From positions 1 to 20,921 of IMG/VR virus record IMGVR_UViG_3300037961_002528: 20,921 nt of DNA. One strand, given 5' to 3'. A program made the position numbers and the translations under genes. The notes beneath the pieces are model-generated. The model worked only from the letters and a program-made list of their open reading frames with translations. It was not told where the DNA came from and made no database searches. Below are positions 14,718-20,921 of this stretch, piece after piece (position 1 is the stretch's first letter; each line of letters opens with the position of its first letter). The DNA comes from a virus.

Positions 14718-16802
14718 CTACATTCCTTGTGTCTGTATATCTCCCATCTGAGCTGGCTCTGTTCCAACTCTTCCGATTTGAGCGTTTTGCATTTGTTGAA
14801 TTTGGAATGTATATTGTGCAGCGTACTTTTCCATTCTTGCTGCAAAGGCTTCATCGGACTGCAAGCGTTGAGCAATATCTGGCTGAGAAGTATACTGCTG
14901 AATAACTTGTAGTGCAATCTGAGCACCGTTAGGACGTGCCGGCATTTCGATACCAGCAAAGATCTTAGCGAGATCATCAGTTACTTGGCGAACCACTTGT
15001 TCTTGAGCCGCTTCAACGGGTTGAAGTACACTATCCGCGAGAACCGGATCAACAGCAAAAGCAGCACTGTCAAGAAGACTGTTAATATCGATTCGACCAT
15101 TACGATCCAATTGCGTAAGTGAAACCATAGCTTGGAGTTTTTTCTCCTGGGTTTCTGGGTCATTATTAAGAACATCAAAATCTATAATTATATCAAAGTT
15201 TTCATCTGGGTCACCTTTATCAAACATTTGAGGATCTGGAGATCCGGTAACTCTAAAGAAAGTTGAGTCCGGGCCAAAACGCTGATAACATCTGTAGCAC
15301 ATTTGTAATACTTCAGCAGCGTGATGTAAGAACTTATCAACTAAGAACTGTTTGCGAATTTGACTTATTTGTGATGTTTCGTCTAATCCACATAATCTAT
15401 CCGCTTGCTCCTCCATAGTTCTCTCAATCTCAATAGAACCTGTAGGAGGTGGCGGAGTAGGTGCAAAGTCTAAGTCTCCTTTACGTCTGTAAGGAATCAT
15501 TCGACCTGGGCCCCAATCTGTTGGTGCTTGTCCAACTGGGTGTAAAATCGGAGGTAGTGTAGCTAGTGAGTTTCTATCTATACGAGAATCTCTTTCTACC
15601 TTGACTTGATTCTGTATACCACGAAGTACATCTGGTATAGTTTGCACATCATAAAGTCTTTTACTATCTTCAGATATTTTGCTAACTACTACTGGATAAT
15701 CTTCGTATCCATTCAATAATTCAAATTTTGCAAACCCAGGAGTTGTTTCGTCACCACTGAAGTCCTTATGGAATACAGTACAATAAATACCTTCGGATCC
15801 ATCTTCTCTATCTATGAGACGTTGGTATCCGTAAACTATTTCAATTAACTCTTCTGCTTCGTATGCATTGTCAGTGATTGTTAAACTTCTACGGCCTTCT
15901 TGTTCTCTCTCAATGGAATCAATATTTACTCCTCTGTACTTATCGATAACGTGCTCTACAAAGTCTGCATCCCAGCCATCTGTTGTTACTTTGTTGAGTA
16001 ACTCCTGTGCTGTATAGTAAGTCTTCCAAAAACAATACGGTGCTCTTTGAGGATCTGTTACATAAGGAGGAAAGAAGAAGTCACCATCTGGTGCTAATGT
16101 CTTTACCTCTGGAGCATTTACTTGTCTTCTTACAACAGGTAATTCTGCTTGACCAATATTTCGTAAATCTTTAATAGCTTTTTTTGCTCTTCTCTTACTT
16201 AGAGTTGGAAAAGCATCCATCAATAAATCTATAACAATATCGTCCTTGTCTCCTTCTAGGATAAATGTAGAAACTTCTGGATTGATTGCCGCGATTTGAT
16301 TTATATCAAGTAACTGCAAATAACTTCTATCTTCTCTTTGCCAACCTACATATGTGATAAGTAGGCCACGCTCTAACAAATAGTTAGCTCCTAGCTCCAT
16401 CTCTTTCTTAAATCTTGGAATGTATCCAGAGGATACCATCCACTTGAGAAAACCAGATACCAACTTGCTTCGTGCTATATCAGAACTTTCAACTGGAAAA
16501 GCACGAATATTAGCCCGATTAAGACTAGACATAAATAGAGCAACAAGCCTTGTAATTCGTTCATCGATAGTGTGTGCCTCCATATCAGCAGCTCCTTCCC
16601 AAGGAAAGGCATCCGCTCCGTGCTTCCTGTGGTCACGGCTTTTACCCGGCCACCAGTTACGGCGGTCATCATAGCTTGTTCTGCACAAATCAAAGTAAGC
16701 CTCTAGTTCGACTACAGTTTGATCGTATGCATAACGGAGTGTTTTGATATCGGGCTCTTTCTCTTTATAAGTAAGAGCTTCTGAGATTGAGTCACTTTGC
16801 AT
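14718..16802 (-). CDS. Portal protein
   Basis: 694 residues, a normal size for a large podovirus portal. N-terminal WPGKS (51-55) and FPWEGAAD (66-73) followed by EAHTIDERITRLVALFMSSL match the opening common in portals of this group. FFFPPYVTDPQRAPY, the RTMEEQADRLCGLDET segment and LHHAAEVLQMCYRCYQRF lie in the centre and clip/stem region. The C-terminus is Gln/Met-rich (FQIQQMQNAQIG), as expected of a barrel helix. The dodecameric ring is the entry channel and docks the terminase. It follows TerL and the 123-aa gene. No SD precedes ATG 16802. The fold claim is from family knowledge. Confidence 0.9.
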   Translation of the reverse strand: MQSDSISEALTYKEKEPDIKTLRYAYDQTVVELEAYFDLCRTSYDDRRNWWPGKSRDHRKHGADAFPWEGAADMEAHTIDERITRLVALFMSSLNRANIRAFPVESSDIARSKLVSGFLKWMVSSGYIPRFKKEMELGANYLLERGLLITYVGWQREDRSYLQLLDINQIAAINPEVSTFILEGDKDDIVIDLLMDAFPTLSKRRAKKAIKDLRNIGQAELPVVRRQVNAPEVKTLAPDGDFFFPPYVTDPQRAPYCFWKTYYTAQELLNKVTTDGWDADFVEHVIDKYRGVNIDSIEREQEGRRSLTITDNAYEAEELIEIVYGYQRLIDREDGSEGIYCTVFHKDFSGDETTPGFAKFELLNGYEDYPVVVSKISEDSKRLYDVQTIPDVLRGIQNQVKVERDSRIDRNSLATLPPILHPVGQAPTDWGPGRMIPYRRKGDLDFAPTPPPPTGSIEIERTMEEQADRLCGLDETSQISQIRKQFLVDKFLHHAAEVLQMCYRCYQRFGPDSTFFRVTGSPDPQMFDKGDPDENFDIIIDFDVLNNDPETQEKKLQAMVSLTQLDRNGRIDINSLLDSAAFAVDPVLADSVLQPVEAAQEQVVRQVTDDLAKIFAGIEMPARPNGAQIALQVIQQYTSQPDIAQRLQSDEAFAARMEKYAAQYTFQIQQMQNAQIGRVGTEPAQMGDIQTQGM

Positions 16803-16833
16803 AGTTTATTTAATATAATATCATATATATCAA

Positions 16834-17205
16834 CTACCTCATCTTCGGATGAACGTAACTGTACTTTGGTTCGTTACCACTAGTATCACATTCTATGTAT
16901 ATTACCTTATTATCTAACATACCTTTCATTCGTGCTGGTATTGATACCTTGACCTTTTGAGCTATGTCTTTGATATATGCAATGACGAATCTAGGATTCA
17001 TAGCTGGGTGCAATACCTTGCCTCTGTAAAGAACAGGCATCGCTACCAAGTCCTCCATCATCCTTTGTCCGTCTTCATCGAGCCATAGGTTTTTACCTTT
17101 ACCCGATACCATCTCTTCTTCTAGATTGTCGAAAACAATCTTCTGTGCATCCTCAAATGGAATGCCGTATTCTTCTGCTATATTAGTTAGTCGCTTTTTT
17201 GGCAT
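16834..17205 (-). CDS. 123-aa IF2_N-like small helical protein next to TerL
   Basis: MPKKRLTNIAEEYGIPFEDAQ is followed by a Glu-rich helix, DEDGQRMMEDLVAMPV, then RGKVLHPAMNPRFVIAYI and IPARMKGMLDNKVIYIECDT. The N-terminal 50 residues look like the small helical domain of IF2_N or MerR-type proteins (a helix-turn-helix-like fold), and the C-terminal part is beta-rich. It is coupled to TerL by a TAATG overlap with an AAGGAGG SD. It may contact DNA or the terminase, which is inference. I recall similar genes at this position in marine phages without known function. Confidence 0.87.
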   Translation of the reverse strand: MPKKRLTNIAEEYGIPFEDAQKIVFDNLEEEMVSGKGKNLWLDEDGQRMMEDLVAMPVLYRGKVLHPAMNPRFVIAYIKDIAQKVKVSIPARMKGMLDNKVIYIECDTSGNEPKYSYVHPKMR

Positions 17206-18863
17206 TAGTAGCCTCCTTTATTTTGTGTTGTTGTTAATAAACTCCTCGCATCAATATGATCCGGCCCTTCTCCAGCATTTGCCATTCGTAGATATCTAAT
17301 GACATCGAAGAAGTCCTTGAGGGGTTCATCAGACTTTCCACTTGAGTTATAGTTAATTAAAGAATCTATTAGGTTTCCACAATCTGTGTGGATGTAGCAC
17401 ATCGGCTGGTTTGCATCATCAATCTCTACATTTGGGTTGTAACTAAACCACTCGTCCAATGCATTGATACCTAGCTCTTCCTGTCTACCATCACTAGGAA
17501 CAAAGTGCATACCGTAATCGTAAAATGCTGTAAAGAGATCATCATTGTTCTCATTCTCTCTTGCAAAGTACCTAGAGTCACCTATACGCTCTATGACTTC
17601 TATACCTAGCTCTTCTTCTATCTCTGTGAAGAGCTCAACATAGCCTTCTACATTATATCCCAGTTTTTTGGAGGCTGGCCCGAAACGCCACTTTGGATCG
17701 CCGAAAACTGCCCATTCACCAAATGTATCACGGTCTGGCCACTCTCGTCTAATAAATACTCTACCGTCTCGATCCACTCCCGCCCATATCGCAACATAGT
17801 TTCTTGCTCCGGCGGGGTCGACCACCATATAACAAGAGTAGTTGGACTTATCAGAAATGTCCGGGAAGGTTCTTCCTCTTTTGTTTGGTTTTTCAGATAA
17901 TACATTGATCTCAGTGTTAAATAATGGTAGCAGACTTGTCATTGACTTCACTGGTACTCCGTACGCACGCACCAGTATCTCATCTTCGGGCCGGCCTTTC
18001 AAGTCCTTTGCAATACGCTCGTAACCTCCAAACGGGTTCTCGTCCGAATGTAAATACACGACACCAGCATCTCTGTCTGGACTATACTGCTCTATAGGTA
18101 CTTGTCTATCCCTCAAAAGTTCAGCACCTCTGGTTTGTATTGTTTCTGCGCCCTTCAGATACTCGCTGATAAACGGTGTATATCCATCAATCGGTGTAAA
18201 ACCTATAACCAACTTAGAGTTTCTTGTAGCAAGACGGAAACGCAATGTGTTTACTAGACTAGCGTCTCCTAGGTATTCGTCCAACCAGGCTCCTATGTTC
18301 AAACCATTAGGGTTCTTGAAGCCAAACTCAAAACCCTCTAAGATAGTCTGATTGTTACTAAACTGTGTATAAGTCTTAAAGTCTACCCTAGTCCTAGTAT
18401 CCGGAAAGATAAACGAAGAACCTGTAAATCCATTCTGCATAGAGAAGTTGATATAGCCTTCATTGCTCTTAGTCTTACGTCTGAACTCCTTTGGCATCAT
18501 CTCCCAGATTGCTGCTTGTTGAATCTTAACTGATGTATCTGCGTTCTGACTGAAGCATACTATGTGGCCGTCTTCATTCTCCATCACAGCTTTCATTACC
18601 ATCTTAGCACAACCTGTGGTCTTGCCGGATCTATTCCCGCCGAGTACCAGACATTCGTTGTATTGGGACATAGAGCTATCCATACGCTCCCAGCCAGCCA
18701 AGTCAAACCCGTACCTCACGGGATCATCCAAAGACGCTTGTATCCTACCTTCGTGTGCTTTGTAGAGCTGTTCTAATAATCTAGGGTCGCTCTCACCTAG
18801 CATTACTATCTCCTCGTCAGTAGGAGGTGCCAAGAAAGGATGCTTAGAGAAAGTCAGCTCCAT
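17205..18863 (-). CDS. Terminase large subunit
   Basis: 552 residues from ATG 18863, chosen because AGGAGG lies 6 bases upstream; an in-frame ATG at 18896 would add 11 residues inside the upstream gene. The ATPase half has Walker A GGNRSGKT (75-82), Walker B IGAWLDE (190-196, D195 E196) and a coupling motif IGFTP (220-224). The nuclease half has VVDPAG with D349, IGDSR with D429 and KDFFDVIRYL with D520, consistent with the RNase H-like metal-binding acids. It cuts and pumps DNA into the prohead through the portal. It overlaps the 81-aa gene by 20 bases and the 123-aa gene by TAATG. All key residues appear present. Confidence 0.97.
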   Translation of the reverse strand: MELTFSKHPFLAPPTDEEIVMLGESDPRLLEQLYKAHEGRIQASLDDPVRYGFDLAGWERMDSSMSQYNECLVLGGNRSGKTTGCAKMVMKAVMENEDGHIVCFSQNADTSVKIQQAAIWEMMPKEFRRKTKSNEGYINFSMQNGFTGSSFIFPDTRTRVDFKTYTQFSNNQTILEGFEFGFKNPNGLNIGAWLDEYLGDASLVNTLRFRLATRNSKLVIGFTPIDGYTPFISEYLKGAETIQTRGAELLRDRQVPIEQYSPDRDAGVVYLHSDENPFGGYERIAKDLKGRPEDEILVRAYGVPVKSMTSLLPLFNTEINVLSEKPNKRGRTFPDISDKSNYSCYMVVDPAGARNYVAIWAGVDRDGRVFIRREWPDRDTFGEWAVFGDPKWRFGPASKKLGYNVEGYVELFTEIEEELGIEVIERIGDSRYFARENENNDDLFTAFYDYGMHFVPSDGRQEELGINALDEWFSYNPNVEIDDANQPMCYIHTDCGNLIDSLINYNSSGKSDEPLKDFFDVIRYLRMANAGEGPDHIDARSLLTTTQNKGGY

Positions 18864-19089
18864 CAGCTTCCTCCTCTTCTTCTGTTTCCCATACAATATC
18901 TAGGCCATCCATATGGCCGTCCATATCTTTTTGGGTTTCCGTTACAAGCATACGGCCGACTCTATGATTACTATAGTCATAGAACAAGTCACCGTCATCA
19001 TCCATAACTATAAACATATAGTTACTAAAATGCTCACCGAGGTTTCCTCGGATGCGGTCAAAGAGGTCATCGTAGTCAGAATCAATCAT
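18844..19089 (-). CDS. 81-aa acidic protein between TerS-like and TerL
   Basis: MIDSDYDDLFDRIRGNLGEH, then FSNYMFIVMDDDGDLFYDYS and a terminal run of glutamates (ETEEEEEADGADFL). Acidic, soluble and without cysteine. It overlaps the TerS-like stop by 8 bases and TerL's start by 20 bases; the Glu-coding GAA/GAG run near its end also supplies TerL's Shine-Dalgarno. I recall 'NYMFIVMDDDGDLFYDYxNHRVGRML' from marine phages as an unnamed conserved gene. It could modulate terminase, by position only. Confidence 0.85.
   Translation of the reverse strand: MIDSDYDDLFDRIRGNLGEHFSNYMFIVMDDDGDLFYDYSNHRVGRMLVTETQKDMDGHMDGLDIVWETEEEEEADGADFL
18870..18875 (-). promoter_or_regulatory. Ribosome binding site that fixes the TerL start
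   Basis: AGGAGG on the minus strand, 6 bases before ATG 18863, inside the Glu-rich end of the 81-aa gene. No comparable site precedes the ATG at 18896, so the shorter TerL is preferred. Confidence 0.85.
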
Positions 19090-19645
19090 CTGTATCTTCT
19101 ATTATCTCCACCTCGTCAACTTTCTTCATCTTGGCCAAACGCTCCTTTGCAGCCTTCAAAGTATCCTCGTAGTCCTCCTGCGTAACTACCTTACGCTCTT
19201 CCGTGATCTGTGTAGCCTCACCTCTGGATGTCATAGTCTCCCGGAATGCATTGCTCTTTGCTATAGATAGCTCCTTGAGATCCCGGAACGTAACCTCCAT
19301 CTCTGGGTCGTTCTGCATCCTGTCCCGCACTTTGTCTACCAAATCTTCTTCTAAGCTACTGAGGTTCATATAGTTACGAGCCGCAATCTTGCCCGCGACC
19401 TCTCGCAACTTGCCCAGATGGTCTGCGTAGTCTACCAGCACCTGGATAACAGTATTGCGTGGTATCTTCTGCTTCTCGACAATATGAGTCTGACTTTTGC
19501 CAATCGAGTACAAGTAAAGTATCTTTGCAACCTTTTCTGGATTATGACGAGACAAACTCTTGACTTTCATAAGTTCTTTATCAGCAGCAACTTCTGCTAT
19601 AGCATCTGATATATCCTGGGCTAACTTGTCTTTCTCTGCGCTCAT
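19082..19645 (-). CDS. Small terminase-like DNA-binding protein
   Basis: 187 residues from ATG 19645. Residues 39-75 (VAKILYLYSIGKSQTHIVEK, then a PRNTVIQVL helix) form a helix-turn-helix of the type used by small terminase subunits to recognise packaging sites. A long helical region follows (LEEDLVDKVRDRMQNDPEMEV), ending in an acidic tail (EVEIIEDTDD). It is first in the packaging operon, immediately before a small acidic gene and TerL, as expected for TerS. A GTG at 19651 would add 2 residues but lies upstream of the predicted transcription start. There is no SD. The TerS name is inferred from fold and position; it could be another HTH regulator. Confidence 0.78.
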   Translation of the reverse strand: MSAEKDKLAQDISDAIAEVAADKELMKVKSLSRHNPEKVAKILYLYSIGKSQTHIVEKQKIPRNTVIQVLVDYADHLGKLREVAGKIAARNYMNLSSLEEDLVDKVRDRMQNDPEMEVTFRDLKELSIAKSNAFRETMTSRGEATQITEERKVVTQEDYEDTLKAAKERLAKMKKVDEVEIIEDTDD

Positions 19646-19654
19646 ATGCACACG

Positions 19655-19683
19655 GTTGTATGGTAGTGATTGGTATTTGTCAA
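19655..19683 (-). promoter_or_regulatory. Sigma70 promoter for the packaging/structural operon, probably leaderless
   Basis: Minus-strand TTGACA at 19678-19683 (6 of 6) and TACAAC at 19655-19660 (4 of 6 to TATAAT) are separated by 17 bases. An A-tract (TTAAAAAAATA on the minus strand) lies about 25-35 bases upstream of the -35 and could act as an UP-like element. The predicted start is near 19648, 3 bases before ATG 19645. This implies host RNA polymerase and a leaderless transcript. Confidence 0.75.
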
Positions 19684-19963
19684 GTATATGGCCTATGAGA
19701 AGAGTATTTTTTTAAGGGCTATATTATGAATATACATATCTGTATAAAGCAGAATCTGCAATGCCCTCCTCCCGTGTTGTATATAGTAAACAAATGTTCA
19801 CTAGTGTGCAATAATGGAAAAATTTTGCATCTTATGACTCTTTTTATTATTTTTGCGATAGTTTATATATCTCACAAAACAAAACGCCTTATAGAGCATT
19901 TTAAGCCCGTTAAAAACCTATCTCTTTTACCAGTTTATATATACTAATAAAGTAAAAAAGCAC
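19684..19963. other. Gene-poor gap between two transcription units
   Basis: About 280 AT-rich bases between the promoter of the packaging operon and the terminator of the upstream operon. A plus-strand frame 19726-19947 (73 codons, one hydrophobic stretch) lies here, but composition and orientation make it doubtful. A 9-base arm ACCAGTTTA (19929-19937) matches the inverted TAAACTGGT (19982-19990) of the terminator. I see no tRNA or clear ncRNA. Confidence 0.6.
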
Positions 19964-19992
19964 AAAAAAAGACCAGTCGTTTAAACTGGTCT
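19964..19992 (-). terminator. Rho-independent terminator ending the GP88 operon
   Basis: On the minus strand GACCAGT, a TTAAACG loop, ACTGGTC and seven T; an outer A:U pair can extend the stem to 8 pairs. It follows the stop of the 101-aa gene by about 22 bases. It isolates the GP88 unit from the packaging operon. Confidence 0.9.
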
Positions 19993-20013
19993 CCTTAAAT
20001 TATTTTAAGCTTT

Positions 20014-20319
20014 TTAAACTAAAACTGTATTTTCGGTTTTTTCTTCCCATTCACTCAATGCATCATTGATTCGATCAGCAAATCCAGCGTGTGGATGGGA
20101 ATAATCGGAAACATAGTCAAGATTATTATAATCTGGATGTTCAACTTGTAAATATAAATAAGCGATACTGTTTTCGTCATCTCTTACCTTAAGAGTAAGA
20201 TATTCATATTCTAATAAATGATCTATGATCCTATCATTAGAGCTTTTAAATATTAATCCGTGTTTTCTTAATATGTTTAATAATTTATTTAATGCTGTTT
20301 TTTGTGATAATTTTTTCAT
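20014..20319 (-). CDS. 101-aa unknown protein after GP88
   Basis: ATG 20319 (MKKLSQKTALNKLLNILRKH) is preferred over starts at 20352 and 20379, which overlap the end of the GP88 gene and add a hydrophobic leader unlike the rest. The protein has a basic N-terminal helix followed by an acidic, Tyr-rich part (DRIIDHLLEYEYLTLKVRDD, DYNNLDYVSDYSH) and a charged end. I recognise no family. It sits 10 bases after GP88 and before a terminator, so the two form a unit. No SD precedes this ATG. The start choice is moderate confidence. Confidence 0.72.
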   Translation of the reverse strand: MKKLSQKTALNKLLNILRKHGLIFKSSNDRIIDHLLEYEYLTLKVRDDENSIAYLYLQVEHPDYNNLDYVSDYSHPHAGFADRINDALSEWEEKTENTVLV

Positions 20320-20328
20320 AAGGCTTTT

Positions 20329-20358
20329 ATTAATGCAAATGATAATTAACATTGTCAA
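20329..20358 (-). promoter_or_regulatory. Possible second promoter with leaderless geometry
   Basis: TTGACA at 20353-20358 and ATTAAT at 20329-20334 (4 of 6), spacing 18, on the minus strand. The predicted start is about 3 bases before ATG 20319. The bases also encode the last residues of GP88, so chance is possible. Confidence 0.35.
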
Positions 20359-20917
20359 CGTTTTTATTCCAACAAGCACGGCAATCTAGACATTTGTTGC
20401 CTTGCTTACTGGATGGACAATTAAAAGAGCTTTTAAAGCCTACACTAGAGCCAGTACAGCCAAGCCTTTTTAATTCCTTAGGATTTAAGGCCGATCCAAT
20501 AAAGAAAGCACTTATCCTTATGTTTAAATTATCAGGAATAACATTGCCGTCATTAATATAGTCTTTTATTATCTTAACTTCTCTAGATGGTAGCCAAAAC
20601 TTTATTTGTGGTAGATTGTTAGCAATCTGGACAATAGCTTTTAAATGGTCTATTGACTGCAAATCGCCAGAATCGTGCCAACGAAAAAAACCACTTTTCT
20701 CTTTACGGCTTATTAATTCCGTCATTAATTCTGTCCATTTATCAAAGCCTAAACTATTCATTTTGTTTAAACGATTAAATAAGGCTTCTTTTACATTTGG
20801 AAAAACATATCTACCTTTTAATGCATAGCACGATGAACAAGTAGAGTTTTTCTTTAATCTTAGCTTACTTCCCGTTATGCATTTTTGTGCAGGAATCGAG
20901 AAAGAGTAAGACGGCAT
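20330..20917 (-). CDS. GP88-family cysteine-rich phage protein
   Basis: 195 residues, complete from ATG 20917. It opens MPSYSFSIPAQKC (C13), then STCSSCYALKGRYVFPN (C27, C30), FFRWHDSGD (77-85), KFWLPSRE (106-113), C154 and C167, and C176-x2-C179-x2-C182 (KCLDCRACW). This order is that of the phage 'gene product 88' family, widespread in phages and of unknown function. The cysteine pattern, with CxxC near the front and a Cys cluster at the end, suggests iron-sulfur or zinc binding. A resemblance to radical-SAM-like DUF5131 proteins is only an impression, and no classic CX3CX2C is present. It is separated from the packaging genes by a terminator, so it belongs to another programme, perhaps earlier. 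Confidence 0.87.
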   Translation of the reverse strand: MPSYSFSIPAQKCITGSKLRLKKNSTCSSCYALKGRYVFPNVKEALFNRLNKMNSLGFDKWTELMTELISRKEKSGFFRWHDSGDLQSIDHLKAIVQIANNLPQIKFWLPSREVKIIKDYINDGNVIPDNLNIRISAFFIGSALNPKELKRLGCTGSSVGFKSSFNCPSSKQGNKCLDCRACWNKNVDNVNYHLH

Positions 20918-20921
20918 TTTA

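Noticed and set aside
14717-14977. Upstream extension of the 276-aa frame
   Set aside because: The added 87 residues lie within the portal gene in another frame; ATG 14716 has an SD one base after the portal stop.
16805-16833. TTGATA before the portal gene as a promoter
   Set aside because: The region at -10 spacing reads AATAAA-like; the similarity is no better than expected in AT-rich DNA.
19726-19947. Plus-strand 73-codon frame with a hydrophobic segment
   Set aside because: It is the only plus-strand candidate in the gap, in AT-rich DNA; an AAGG precedes it, but no promoter or family resemblance is visible. It could be real but I cannot support it.
1-20921. tRNA genes, CRISPR arrays, insertion sequences, integrase or attachment sites
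   Set aside because: I looked for cloverleaf, regular repeat-spacer and transposase/recombinase signs on both strands and saw none.

Overview
The window is the structural and DNA-packaging half of a tailed-phage genome. Every supported gene is on the minus strand, so transcription runs from high to low coordinates. The capsid gene looks like the SU10-type major capsid family. The large-terminase, portal, adaptor and nozzle-like genes are all present, and no tape-measure, sheath or tail-tube gene is visible. This points to a short-tailed (podovirus-like) phage. Moderate-to-low GC, many tiny basic proteins of the type seen in marine viromes, and LamG-like fibre modules suggest an aquatic phage. 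The host is unknown. A PEP-CTERM-like C-terminus in one small protein hints at an exosortase-bearing host (for example Verrucomicrobia or some Proteobacteria), but this is inference.

Layout in transcription order. (1) 20917-20014: a GP88-family cysteine-rich protein and a small unknown protein, closed by a rho-independent terminator at 19964-19992. (2) 19963-19646: a gene-poor gap holding a near-consensus sigma70 promoter. Its predicted start lies about 3 nt before the ATG of the small-terminase-like gene, so the packaging transcript may be leaderless. (3) 19645-13664: TerS-like protein, an acidic small protein, TerL, a small helical protein, portal, an unknown 276-aa protein and a 72-aa protein. 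(4) 13668-10958: a capsid unit of scaffold-like protein, major capsid protein and a small capsid-associated candidate, with a candidate promoter before it and a UUCG-loop terminator after it. (5) 10942-6520: a small unknown protein, adaptor-like protein, another small virion candidate and a 1052-aa fibre with duplicated LamG-like modules. (6) 6517-4341: a small conserved protein followed by membrane and low-complexity proteins (a holin candidate, two single-TM proteins, a 298-aa protein with a charged Ser/Lys/Asp/Gln tail, and the PEP-CTERM-like protein). (7) 4306-2607: a dense cluster of nine tiny, mostly Lys/Arg-rich genes, many coupled by TAATG stop-start overlaps and spanned by a 37-nt direct repeat. 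(8) 2603-1: a long nozzle-like protein that runs off the left edge.

The genes fit one assembly pathway: terminase packages DNA through the portal into a scaffolded SU10-like shell, and the adaptor, nozzle and fibres complete the tail. The membrane group after the fibre is a plausible lysis or envelope-interaction region, but no endolysin is seen here. The most unusual signals are the phage-encoded PEP-CTERM-like tail, the microgene cassette bounded by an in-frame direct repeat, and the leaderless promoter geometry.
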